Below are positions 1 through 6,563 of a DNA stretch of 64,000 bases, piece by piece. Source of the stretch: JBNKFV01 sp050290265 (GTDB lineage: Bacteria > Pseudomonadota > Gammaproteobacteria > Pseudomonadales > Cellvibrionaceae); contig JBNKHI010000010.1 in the NCBI GenBank assembly GCA_050290265.1, forward strand, positions 18,438 through 82,437, in the 5' to 3' direction. The notes below the pieces were generated by a model. That model saw nothing but the letters and a program-made list of their open reading frames with translations, searched no databases and was not told the origin of the DNA. A program made the position numbers and the translations under genes. How positions within the stretch are numbered: position 1 is the stretch's first letter; each line of letters opens with the position of its first letter.

Positions 1-494
1 ATCTGCAGTGGTTGAAAATTTGATAACCTGGAACCGTGTTTATCGATACGGATGAGATGCTCCACACCCACAAGGTTTTCCTGTAGATCTACCGTTGAAG
101 CAGTTGAAGCAGTTGAAGCAGTTGAAGCAGCATCTTTATAGGCTATAGGCTGCCCGTTAATAATTAAGGCGTTATTTCTAAGCGCAACAATATCACCCGG
201 TATACCAACGACACGCTTAACAAGCCTTTTTCCAGACACCTTTGAATCAAAAATGATGATGTCTCCCCTGGCAGGGTCTGAAAGCTTGAGCAAGGACACG
301 TTCGTAAACGGCACTCTGACATCGTATGCTAATTTGTTTACAAGAATCCGGTCGCCTTCTACGATCGTCGGCTTCATTGACCCAGTTGGCACTTCATTCC
401 AATCCGCAACAACACTGCGGTAGACAAACATTAACGCAATGAAGAGCAGGAATGACTTATTTTCTCGCCATATTTTCAGAATCCGATTTTTCAT
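1..494 (-). CDS. Signal peptidase I, short form (3' part outside window)
   Basis: Type I signal peptidases cut Sec/Tat signal peptides on the periplasmic face of the inner membrane. Read from the ATG at 494 leftwards, the protein has one membrane anchor (about residues 14-30). It then carries the box B motif VPTGSMKPT with the nucleophile Ser39, and the box D motif KRVVGIPGD with the general-base Lys93. The frame is open to base 1, so the C-terminus is missing. It has one anchor rather than the two of E. coli LepB, and lies in a cassette array with an attC-like element upstream, so it is probably an accessory copy. A Ser-Thr-Ala repeat sits after the catalytic core. The family call is strong; the cellular role of this copy is unknown. 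Confidence 0.85.
   Translation of the reverse strand, partial: MKNRILKIWRENKSFLLFIALMFVYRSVVADWNEVPTGSMKPTIVEGDRILVNKLAYDVRVPFTNVSLLKLSDPARGDIIIFDSKVSGKRLVKRVVGIPGDIVALRNNALIINGQPIAYKDAASTASTASTASTVDLQENLVGVEHLIRIDKHGSRLSNFQPLQ
94..129. repeat. Four tandem 9-bp repeats inside the signal peptidase gene
   Basis: The unit GTTGAAGCA occurs four times in a row. On the coding strand it encodes a repeated Ala-Ser-Thr tripeptide at about residues 122-134. Units are multiples of three, so gain or loss by slippage would change length without breaking the frame. Confidence 0.9.
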
Positions 495-524
495 AGAGCT
501 ACTCCTGACTTGAATTTAGGTTTC

Positions 525-614
525 AAATAACACTTCAGACACCAGAGGAAAACCACAGCAACGCAAGCGCGAAGGTTGTGACTTCCCAGCAGCGTGACTG
601 GTCATACGTTAGTT
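525..614 (-). other. Probable attC recombination site (degenerate)
   Basis: On the minus strand the spacer between two cassette ORFs begins with an R''-like AACTAAC and ends with an R'-like GTTATTT. It contains a GC-rich imperfect hairpin in the middle. Position and orientation (3' of one ORF, 5' of the next) match an integron attC site, but the arms pair poorly. Confidence 0.35.
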
Positions 615-630
615 TCACAGCCTTACCCTG

Positions 631-915
631 TTAATCAACACCACTGATTTCATAGTGTCGCTCAATATTTACAGTAACGGCTCCCCACGCTGACTGACGA
701 ACTCGATCTTGATGATTCGCAAATGAATGTCGATCAGCAAACTCCTCATAGACATTAAATCTATTCGGATTTTCAGTATCCTGAGAAACGTTGAAAACTA
801 AACAACCGCTTTCTTGCCGAGTTAACTCGATATGATTGACGAGTTCTAATTTTACAGCGGCCATCTCAGAGTCGGGCACGACTATGTGCCCTTTAAGAAC
901 AACCTTAGTCAACAT
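631..915 (-). CDS. Antibiotic biosynthesis monooxygenase (ABM) domain protein
   Basis: This 94-residue protein matches the single-domain ABM/YgiN fold: a conserved N-terminal strand, then an ESGCLVFNVSQD stretch, a YEEFADRHSFANHQ helix region, and a C-terminal strand. Such proteins are small dimeric quinol monooxygenases or heme-degrading enzymes; the substrate cannot be told from sequence. An AGGAAA ribosome site precedes the ATG. It sits between two attC-like sites and is read in the array direction, so it is a gene cassette. The usual family length is about 95-105 residues, so it appears complete. Confidence 0.8.
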   Translation of the reverse strand: MLTKVVLKGHIVVPDSEMAAVKLELVNHIELTRQESGCLVFNVSQDTENPNRFNVYEEFADRHSFANHQDRVRQSAWGAVTVNIERHYEISGVD

Positions 916-930
916 TGATTTCCTATATAG

Positions 931-999
931 GTATAACGCGATGCTTTTGGCGCTGGATAAAAGTGTAGCCGCCGCAAGGCCAACAGCGCATTGTTATGC
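931..999 (-). other. attC site of integron cassette
   Basis: On the minus strand R'' is GCATAAC and R' is GCGTTATAC, 69 bp apart. The arms AATGCGCTGTTGGC and the complement of GCCAAAAGCATCGC pair with small bulges, as expected of a folded bottom-strand attC. It lies exactly between the stop of one ORF and the start of the next. Confidence 0.7.
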
Positions 1000-1002
1000 A
1001 CA

Positions 1003-1275
1003 TTATTTATTGGCTTTACCATAAATTTTAACTTGAATAATTGACACTAATAAATATAAAAAAATCCCTACCAATGAAGCTGGCACGTATATTAAATAGG
1101 CCCAAACACAAGCTTCTGACACACTATCCAGTGCACACAATCTATAATTTCTGATAAAAACGAAAAACAACGGAATACCAAGGGCTAATAAAAACACACC
1201 CATATTTCTAATTTTATAGAGGGCAACTATGCACCCCACTATTAAAGCTATTAATATAAATGCCCCAAAAAACAC
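1003..1275 (-). CDS. Small inner-membrane protein of unknown function
   Basis: A 90-residue protein with two or three strongly hydrophobic stretches (about residues 2-20, 26-42 and 58-80) and a short basic tail ending KIYGKANK. No family was recognised. It is bounded by attC-like sequences on both sides and reads in the cassette direction, so it is a typical cassette ORF. Two cysteines lie between the second and third hydrophobic segments. Small membrane proteins are common cassette cargo, but no role can be assigned. Confidence 0.6.
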   Translation of the reverse strand: MFFGAFILIALIVGCIVALYKIRNMGVFLLALGIPLFFVFIRNYRLCALDSVSEACVWAYLIYVPASLVGIFLYLLVSIIQVKIYGKANK

Positions 1276-1311
1276 CTCAAATACTCTCTATGGTATAGAA
1301 CATTTTCATTC

Positions 1312-1380
1312 GCATAACACCCAGTTTGGGGCCACAATGCGACGGTTTGTCAGGCGCAAGATAAAACCCAGAATGTTCAC
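1312..1380 (-). other. Probable attC site (degenerate)
   Basis: On the minus strand the segment runs from TGTGAAC, overlapping the stop codon of the upstream ORF, to an R'-like GTGTTATGC. The arms can be aligned as an imperfect inverted repeat (AACATTCTGGGTTT against the complement of AAACTGGGTGTT). The place in the array is right for an attC; the pairing is weak. Confidence 0.4.
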
Positions 1381-1565
1381 AGTGCTTCCTGCCCTACTAT
1401 GCAGAACCCATGGCCGAATGGATCACTACAAAACGCTACTGGAGAATAACCGGAAACCCTGTGCTCTTCTTCAGATATTGCGCCTGCTGCTAATGCCTTT
1501 TTAAGGGTGCCCTCAAAATCTTTGACCCGGAAATCAATGTGCACCGGCGTCCAGTACCGTCTAAC
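1377..1565 (-). pseudogene. Truncated VOC (glyoxalase/bleomycin-resistance) protein, C-terminal half
   Basis: The frame encodes about 62 residues resembling the last half of a glyoxalase-fold domain: WTPVHIDFRVKDFEGTL, then a GYSPVAFCSDPFGHGFCI strand-turn-strand typical of the VOC C-terminus. A normal VOC domain is about 115-130 residues. Homology begins right at the R' core (GTTAGAC, 1559-1565) of the upstream attC, as though the 5' half was lost when a cassette boundary formed there. A GTG within the segment could start translation, but half a VOC module is unlikely to be active alone. It is not a piece of the adjacent intact VOC gene. Confidence 0.65.
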
Positions 1566-1623
1566 GACTGCCTCAATGCTGACCTGTGGAGCGCAAGGCA
1601 TCCACTGTAGCCATTGGCTATGC
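1559..1623 (-). other. attC site overlapping the end of a VOC gene
   Basis: On the minus strand it runs from an R''-like GCATAGC to R' GTCGTTAGAC. The arms CAATGGCT and AGCATTG pair with one extra base, and inner arms CAGTGGA and TCCACAG pair with one mismatch. The TAG stop of the upstream gene lies within R''. Confidence 0.55.
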
Positions 1624-1977
1624 GCCCAGCTCTGACCAAACAGCAAACTCATTGCCACAGGGTTCTGTGAAGTGGAAGCGACGGCCACCCGGAAAAGAGA
1701 AAATCGGCTTAACTATTTTACCGCCAGCGTTAGATACCTTAGCCAACGTCGACTCAAGGTCGTTGCTATAAAAGACAAGCAAAGCCGCACCGTTTGAAGT
1801 ATTTGAATGTAAGTTTGCCTTAAAGAATCCACCATCAAGGCCCTGGCCCGAAAATGCGGTATAGTCAGGGCCATAGTCCACGAAGGACCAGTTGAACGCC
1901 TTTTCGAAGAATGCTTTTGTCGCACTGAGATCAGCAGACCCAAACTCAACGTAATTCAGCTTTTCATGTTCGTTCAT
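1618..1977 (-). CDS. VOC family (glyoxalase/bleomycin-resistance/dioxygenase-like) protein
   Basis: A complete 119-residue single-module VOC protein. It begins LNYVEFGSADLSATKAFFEK, the usual first beta-alpha-beta unit, and closes with FPGGRRFHFTEPCGNEFAVW, which carries the terminal metal-ligand region (FTEPCGNEF; Glu in the typical place). Members bind a divalent metal and act as lyases, dioxygenases or drug-binding proteins; close relatives are often described only as lactoylglutathione-lyase-like. It is a cassette ORF, with its stop codon inside the following attC. The substrate is unknown. Confidence 0.8.
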   Translation of the reverse strand: MNEHEKLNYVEFGSADLSATKAFFEKAFNWSFVDYGPDYTAFSGQGLDGGFFKANLHSNTSNGAALLVFYSNDLESTLAKVSNAGGKIVKPIFSFPGGRRFHFTEPCGNEFAVWSELGA

Positions 1978-1998
1978 AGAGCTTCCTCAAGTGGTAGT

Positions 1999-2060
1999 GT
2001 ATAACGCCCTGCACAAGAGCCGGCTGGAGCATAGCGTAAGGAGGTTTAAATTCATAAGCT
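1999..2060 (-). other. R'-like half of a degenerate attC
   Basis: The minus strand carries GGGCGTTATAC just upstream of the VOC cassette gene, matching the R' core of the neighbouring attC at 931. No convincing partner arm was found in the roughly 170 bp back to the cytochrome gene, so the site appears damaged or unusually long. The rest of 2061-2228 shows no gene; it holds a run of eight G residues (2203-2210). Confidence 0.3.
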
Positions 2061-2228
2061 CGAAAACCTCTTCTACCCCATTCGCCATGCGGGAAATAAC
2101 GTGGCCTAGGATATTAGCGCTAATCCACAGGAGCCACCACAAACCGACACTAGGGCTAATTTTTTCAAATACCTAATCTTCGGGATTATGGCTGGCTTGC
2201 CAGGGGGGGGTGGTGGCAATGTAATAGC

Positions 2229-2696
2229 TCATCGTGTGCGATAGCTATAATGACAGGCAACACATGAGCTGGTTACTTTCTGAAGTGCACTGTATGCATT
2301 CTTTAAATCACCTTGTTTGGCGATTTTTGAAAATTCTGTTGCCGCAGTATGCATACTCTGACCTATATTTCGCATTTCAACAGGCATAAACCTGCCTGGG
2401 CCTATACCCGTGCCACGATGCTTCCCTATTGAACTTAGCCCCATTTTAGTTTCTGCAATATCTGCAGCTGCATCAAGGTTATTGGATGCGAGATAACCGA
2501 TTATTTGGTTCAAGGACAATAGATGGTCCAACATATCTTTACGCATAAGCTCGCGTGATTGATCAGGCATTGATACTAATATACGAGTATCTCCACCAGC
2601 AGAACTTTCTACATTTTGAGATTTGTTAATTGCTTCTTCGCTATGAGCAGTTTGAGATGCGAGTAAAATCAAAGAGATAAATACGTTTTTGTACAT
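2229..2696 (-). CDS. Exported c-type cytochrome (c'/c556-like)
   Basis: The 155-residue protein begins with a signal peptide (about residues 1-19, cleaved near AHS-EE). It ends with the heme attachment motif CVACH (Cys145, Cys148, His149) six residues from the C-terminus, the arrangement of class II cytochromes c' and c556: a four-helix bundle with the heme site in the last helix. It would be matured by the Ccm system in the periplasm. Electron transfer or gas binding is the likely role; the partner is unknown. It lies in the cassette array between a clear attC upstream and a degenerate one downstream. Confidence 0.75.
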   Translation of the reverse strand: MYKNVFISLILLASQTAHSEEAINKSQNVESSAGGDTRILVSMPDQSRELMRKDMLDHLLSLNQIIGYLASNNLDAAADIAETKMGLSSIGKHRGTGIGPGRFMPVEMRNIGQSMHTAATEFSKIAKQGDLKNAYSALQKVTSSCVACHYSYRTR

Positions 2697-2753
2697 GAGA
2701 ATATCCTCTGTTAAAGACTATTTTCTAAATGATATACGTACAATCTAGCAAGT

Positions 2754-2814
2754 TCCTAACAGTCGCGTAATAGGCGCAAGCTTGCGAGCGTCCTTATTGA
2801 CGCGTTTGTTAGCT
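2754..2814 (-). other. attC site of integron cassette
   Basis: On the minus strand it starts with R'' GCTAACA followed by AACGCGTCAATAAGG and ends with TATTACGCGACTGTTAGGA. The arms CGCGTCAATAAGGACGC and GCGCCTATTACGCG pair over about 14 bp with single-base bulges, around a GCAAGCTTGC loop. It follows the stop of the DUF6119 gene directly. Confidence 0.8.
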
Positions 2815-2826
2815 GGCGGGCTAGAA

Positions 2827-4458
2827 TCATGCTAGTTTCTTTTCCTTGGCAGGCTTTCCCTTTTTCTTTATCTCAAGGACTGGATCAACCTCTATTGCTG
2901 AAATGGAAACACTGAAATTCAGTGTTTTTAACGTTTTCAGTGCATTTTTTAAAGTCACTTTTGAAAAAAACGGCAGGTCTTTGGGGATATCTCGATTTGC
3001 GGCAACCGCATAGATTATTTTATATTTACTTGGGTCTGGCCTAGAGTCAGTGCATGTCAATTTTGAGGATTTTGGAAGTTTATCATTTAATCGCCTCCTG
3101 AAATCAGCATCACCAATAAACGCCTCAGAAGCAACAAACCCCTGTGAGAACAGGTGACTTAAAGTGGCAGAACTTCTGTAGTACTTAACATGAATAAATT
3201 CACTGGAGTCTTTAATTAAATCGCAAAATTCGAGTTTGTCATGAGGCCCGCCAATTTTTACAAACTTCTTATCCATTAATTCAATGTTATCAAATGATGC
3301 GACCACAAATTCATTATAGTCCTCCTCTCTGTCGTGCGAGTAGGTAGGAAATTTAAAGTCGTAGACATCAAAGCCTTCCAAGTACTTATCTACACTAGCC
3401 ACGAAGTCTGTATTTACGATATACCACTGACCATTTCGCAAAATGTATTGCTCATTTTCTGTAGAAACCTCTGCATATATACATCTGTAAGCGGACCATT
3501 TCTTAATAGAATTGTACTCGCTATCGTTAATGTGAACACTTTGATTCTTAAGACTATCTGATGTCAAAGGTATGCTTTTTTCAATAAAGTACTTTACCAA
3601 ATCATCAATTTTTAGGACAACGTGCCTAGGTGTCTTTTGATACAAATCGAACGAATAGCCAACTTGTGATTCCCAATCGATAATCTCCGGCTCTCCAAGC
3701 CACATATTCTTAAATTCACCTTTAGCTAGAATATCATCAAGCTCTAGATCCAATACCTCATGCAGCTCTTTATCCTTAACTCGTTGAATATTTTCAACCC
3801 ACTCAAAATCCTTAGGTAGAGATGATTTATACCTCAGCAAACACTCTGAAAGAATTTCTTTTAACCCATTTAGATTCACTTCTAAGACTAGAGTAAGTGC
3901 ATCCCTTCCAGTCACATGAGAACCAAATATTGGAACCGTAGATGCACCGGTTACCGCGTAAAGCATGTCCATTTCAGAGTCAACATCTAGATCAAACACA
4001 CCCAAATCGATTGAACTCTGTGTTCTCGAATTAAGGGGGTTGTGATCATAGCTAGCCTTATCGAGGCTTCTTAATTTGTCTGGGTCTACGGAATTTAGCG
4101 TTACACGTAGCCCGAAATCTCTTTCTATAGCTTCATTCTTAAGAAGATGAAAACCAGTCCCAAAAGTCAATACGAATAGGTTTTCATCCAGCCTAACCAT
4201 CAATGCAGCCCCGACAGATCTTCTACCTCCAAATATATCCTCTGGTAGATCCTGATGTTCTGTAAAGAGCTTTGTCCATGGAGGTGGCGGCTTCGGGGGC
4301 TCTTTTTTTACATAAAGAGTCGCTTCAAGACCCTGTACTTCCATCTCGATAGGGGGCTTAGAGTTCTCGAGATTAACTGCCTTTGAAACGTCGCACTCAA
4401 TACCTGTCTTGGCTAGGTATATGGATAACTTCTCTTTCCTTTTCTTTGGCGTTCTCAT
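2827..4458 (-). CDS. DUF6119 / TIGR04141 'sporadically distributed' protein
   Basis: The 543-residue protein matches the TIGR04141/DUF6119 family as I know it. It has an N-terminal LSIYLAKTGIE strand, a proline-rich PPKPPPPWTKLF linker at about residues 53-65, and then the most conserved block: a FVLTFGTGFHLL strand followed by IERDFGLRVTLNSVDPDKL (about residues 94-125). The C-terminus is lysine-rich. Family members are patchily distributed, often on mobile or defence-linked DNA, and lack a proven biochemical activity. Here the gene is a cassette with a clear attC on each side. A role in phage defence is an inference from distribution and context only. Length suggests it is intact. Confidence 0.75.
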   Translation of the reverse strand: MRTPKKRKEKLSIYLAKTGIECDVSKAVNLENSKPPIEMEVQGLEATLYVKKEPPKPPPPWTKLFTEHQDLPEDIFGGRRSVGAALMVRLDENLFVLTFGTGFHLLKNEAIERDFGLRVTLNSVDPDKLRSLDKASYDHNPLNSRTQSSIDLGVFDLDVDSEMDMLYAVTGASTVPIFGSHVTGRDALTLVLEVNLNGLKEILSECLLRYKSSLPKDFEWVENIQRVKDKELHEVLDLELDDILAKGEFKNMWLGEPEIIDWESQVGYSFDLYQKTPRHVVLKIDDLVKYFIEKSIPLTSDSLKNQSVHINDSEYNSIKKWSAYRCIYAEVSTENEQYILRNGQWYIVNTDFVASVDKYLEGFDVYDFKFPTYSHDREEDYNEFVVASFDNIELMDKKFVKIGGPHDKLEFCDLIKDSSEFIHVKYYRSSATLSHLFSQGFVASEAFIGDADFRRRLNDKLPKSSKLTCTDSRPDPSKYKIIYAVAANRDIPKDLPFFSKVTLKNALKTLKTLNFSVSISAIEVDPVLEIKKKGKPAKEKKLA

Positions 4459-4491
4459 CCTAATCCCTCATCAGGGCCAGTTTTTATATTC

Positions 4492-4544
4492 AGCTAACGC
4501 TCAAAGCAGCGGTGCGAAGCATTCGCTGCCTTTGCTTGTTAAAT
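4492..4544 (-). other. attC site of integron cassette (best example)
   Basis: On the minus strand R'' is TTTAACA, L'' is GCAAAGGCAGCG, L' is CGCTGCTTTG and R' is AGCGTTAGCT. The arms pair perfectly except for one extra G, the extrahelical base typical of attC. The total is about 53 bp, starting two bases after the upstream stop codon. R' fits the GTTRRRY core. Confidence 0.87.
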
Positions 4545-4545
4545 G

Positions 4546-5565
4546 TTACTGTGAATCCAGTTTCATTGTTGTTTTCGGAATTAGCTCAACAACAGACCTT
4601 GTAGTATTTGACTGTTGAGAATCAGATTTAATAAACCCAGTGTCTTGCGGTGAAAAAATACAAGCGGATGCATGGTTAAGCACTATATCTTTACTTTCTT
4701 CAGTTGCTGCCGAATCGGTGATGGCTGTGTACGTCATCAATGCATTTTGCCTATGCTTATTAACGATGGCGCTATGCTTGTGAGATAGAAAGTTTTTGGC
4801 CGATAGAAACAGCATATAAGATATAACACCAAAAATGAGAATCTTGCTCGTAACAAGCTGTATAGACTGAATGGTATCTTCGGGCTGCAACCAAGACCAT
4901 TTATGAAAAAATATACTCAAAAAAGCATAAACACCTAGACCCAAAGCCAATTTGGTAGTTCTTCTTCGCCAAGTTTCTGCTAGTGCTTCATGCGCCTCCG
5001 CCTCATCTTTAAAGTAAATCGCTTGCTGTGAAACACCTTGCTCTGCTGCAACTTTTCTAACATCTGCAAGAACACCTTGTGCTTGTTCTTGATGCTCAGT
5101 TAACTGCTCAGTTATTTCTGATGCTTCATCTTTTACATTTTGAAGCATTGCACGAGCTTCATTTTCCATCCTTTGAAAATCAACAGACTTACTCGTACCA
5201 TATGATATAAATGGGAAGAGTTTCTGAAATGCAGGATCGTATGCATTCCTAACCTGTTGGATTAATTGATCTCTAGGCTGGGTAGGATTCTGGTTTTCTA
5301 CAGTAGTTGGATCAAAATCTAAAACCTCCTGAAACCTATTATAGTCAGCATCGGCCTGTTGCTTGATTTGAGCAAGTATTTGGTCTGGAAAGTCATCCAG
5401 CGTCGAAAGGCCTAACTGATTGTAGAGCCTAATAAGTTTTGATGCTGGAGCCACAATAGCAGAGAAATCAAAATTCCTTCCCAGTTCTTCCTCTCTAGCA
5501 AGGCTTTTCGGATCAAATGCCTGCATCCGAGATAGTGACGCTTGTGTTTCTTCCAGTTGACTCAT
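4546..5565 (-). CDS. Coiled-coil protein with two central transmembrane helices
   Basis: A 339-residue protein. Residues 1-125 are acidic and helical. Residues 130-200 are rich in Glu, Gln and Ala with heptad-like spacing (probable coiled coil). Two membrane helices follow at about 204-221 and 239-256 with a short loop. A conserved-looking cytoplasmic tail contains NKHRQNALMTY and, near residues 305-315, a SACIFSPQDTGF motif that I associate with uncharacterised membrane proteins from accessory regions. It is the last recognisable cassette before the damaged array edge; AAGGAG precedes the ATG. The layout resembles two-TM effector proteins of defence systems, but this is analogy, not a family match. 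Confidence 0.6.
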   Translation of the reverse strand: MSQLEETQASLSRMQAFDPKSLAREEELGRNFDFSAIVAPASKLIRLYNQLGLSTLDDFPDQILAQIKQQADADYNRFQEVLDFDPTTVENQNPTQPRDQLIQQVRNAYDPAFQKLFPFISYGTSKSVDFQRMENEARAMLQNVKDEASEITEQLTEHQEQAQGVLADVRKVAAEQGVSQQAIYFKDEAEAHEALAETWRRRTTKLALGLGVYAFLSIFFHKWSWLQPEDTIQSIQLVTSKILIFGVISYMLFLSAKNFLSHKHSAIVNKHRQNALMTYTAITDSAATEESKDIVLNHASACIFSPQDTGFIKSDSQQSNTTRSVVELIPKTTMKLDSQ

Positions 5566-5589
5566 TTTTTCTCCTTACTCGGATAAGAC

Positions 5590-6047
5590 ATTTAACATCT
5601 ATGGACACCCCATTTTTTGCAAGTAAAAAAGCACTGACAATTAGGTTTTGCAGCCATCTATTCGGATTTCCAATGAAGCTTTCTTTGGCTTCTATCCCTG
5701 ATGAACTTCGCTGACCTGGCTCTAATCATTTTAGCGTTTTTCAAAAAACGATGTTAAACACAGAGTGCCCAAGTCACGGTCTGACCTGCTTTGTCATCAA
5801 CTTACTTTACTCAGCAAAACAAGGGTATCTAAACTTTATATTAAACAGCCACTTGGCTGTACCGTCTATCGTGGGCAAGTATGGCCCAAACAATCCTGAC
5901 TAATTTGTTCACCAATGCCACCACGACTTTGTTTTTATGCATCCTACACAACAGGCTTTGAATCCATTCGTAATACGGCTTACCAGGTTTAATTTGCCTT
6001 ATCACTGCTCTTGCTCCATGGATAAACATCCGCCTTAAATAGCTATC
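5590..6047 (-). mobile_element. Remnant of an IS110/IS1111-family element next to an attC core
   Basis: The segment holds the 3' end of a transposase gene plus about 240 bp of trailing non-coding DNA that ends (minus strand) GGGGTGTCCATAGATG, immediately before GTTAAAT, a sequence fitting the attC R' core. Insertion at attC sites is known for the IS1111-attC group, and TGGACACCCC resembles their subterminal repeats as I remember them. The left half of the element is missing. The exact ends are inferred. Confidence 0.5.
5841..6047 (-). pseudogene. IS110-family transposase, C-terminal fragment
   Basis: About 68 residues match the C-terminal part of IS116/IS110/IS902 transposases: YLRRMFIHGARAVIR, then a WIQSLLCRMHKNKVVVALVNKLVRIVWAIL stretch (the family's usual small-residue and Ala/Leu-rich helices) and a short tail ending at a proper stop. 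The frame is interrupted by TAA just upstream of the YLRR motif, where the 128-bp inverted-repeat element begins, so about 80 percent of the gene is gone. It cannot encode an active recombinase. Confidence 0.8.
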
Positions 6048-6052
6048 ATTTT

Positions 6053-6180
6053 AATAGCGCGCATGCGCGGTTTCCCGGCAAAGCGATTACTAGCTTTGCC
6101 GGTTTAGCTATTTGATTTAACGGTAGTTTTTTCATAGTGACTCAATCCTTCGTTCCAGAAATACGGGCATGCGCGCTATT
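6053..6180. mobile_element. 128-bp element with perfect 14-bp terminal inverted repeats
   Basis: AATAGCGCGCATGC at 6053-6066 is repeated in exact inverted form at 6167-6180. Inside is a second hairpin (CCGGCAAAG with CTTTGCCGG, about 6075-6102). It abuts the broken end of the IS110 fragment. Size and symmetry suit a MITE or palindromic repetitive unit; no target-site duplication is obvious. A 29-codon frame inside it on the minus strand is probably chance. Confidence 0.5.
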
Positions 6181-6213
6181 CTGGTCTCCTTCGCCGGTTA
6201 TTTCGGATGGGAT

Positions 6214-6303
6214 TTAGCTAACCCCTAGACGGGAAAGGGTCATTATTAGCACCTTCTGAATAGTCGCGCAAACTTTACGTGCCATTTCCAGAAAAACACG
6301 CAT
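6214..6303 (-). CDS. Possible SOS-controlled 29-residue peptide
   Basis: A short frame starts at ATG 6303, about 23 bp downstream of a LexA-type box on the same strand, with AAGGTGG a suitable distance upstream as a ribosome site. The peptide (begins MRVFLEMARKV, ends SRLGVS) is cationic with hydrophobic residues spaced to form an amphipathic helix. It resembles in size and setting, but not in sequence, SOS-induced membrane peptides such as TisB. It may instead be chance, or a relic of a larger gene. Confidence 0.3.
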   Translation of the reverse strand: MRVFLEMARKVCATIQKVLIMTLSRLGVS

Positions 6304-6325
6304 TAAAATTACGCCACCTTCAATA

Positions 6326-6345
6326 TACTGTATGAATTAACAGAA
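6326..6345. promoter_or_regulatory. LexA (SOS) box
   Basis: The sequence TACTGTATGAATTAACAG keeps CTGT-N8-ACAG exactly and the flanking TA of the gammaproteobacterial consensus. Integron integrases are known to be SOS-controlled, but no intI lies beside it. On the minus strand the only downstream frame is the 29-codon ORF. Confidence 0.65.
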
Positions 6346-6432
6346 ATTGGGCTGACTAGCAGTGCTAGATTATTTGCTCTGTTTTTAGTGCTTGCAGGCT
6401 TACCCATGTTTAAAAGTGCTAGGGCCGGTAAT

Positions 6433-6467
6433 AAAAAAAGCCGCTTCTGGTGTAACCAGAAACGGCT
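6433..6467 (-). terminator. Rho-independent terminator of metY
   Basis: The minus strand reads AGCCGTTTCTGGT, a short loop, ACCAGAAGCGGCT, then seven T residues. The stem is nearly perfect. It lies about 100 bp after the metY stop. A closely related hairpin ends pyk (10933-10974). Confidence 0.85.
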
Positions 6468-6563
6468 GCTAGATTCCCCTACAGAGAAATCGTTCTATTT
6501 CATTTTAAATCGATCACTGCCGGTAGTGGGCCAGCACTGAATGCTGGCCCCCAAATCACGCGA

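Noticed and set aside
5600..6560. An integron integrase gene (intI) at the array edge
   Set aside because: No frame on either strand over this stretch carries tyrosine-recombinase motifs; only the IS110 fragment and short frames were found.
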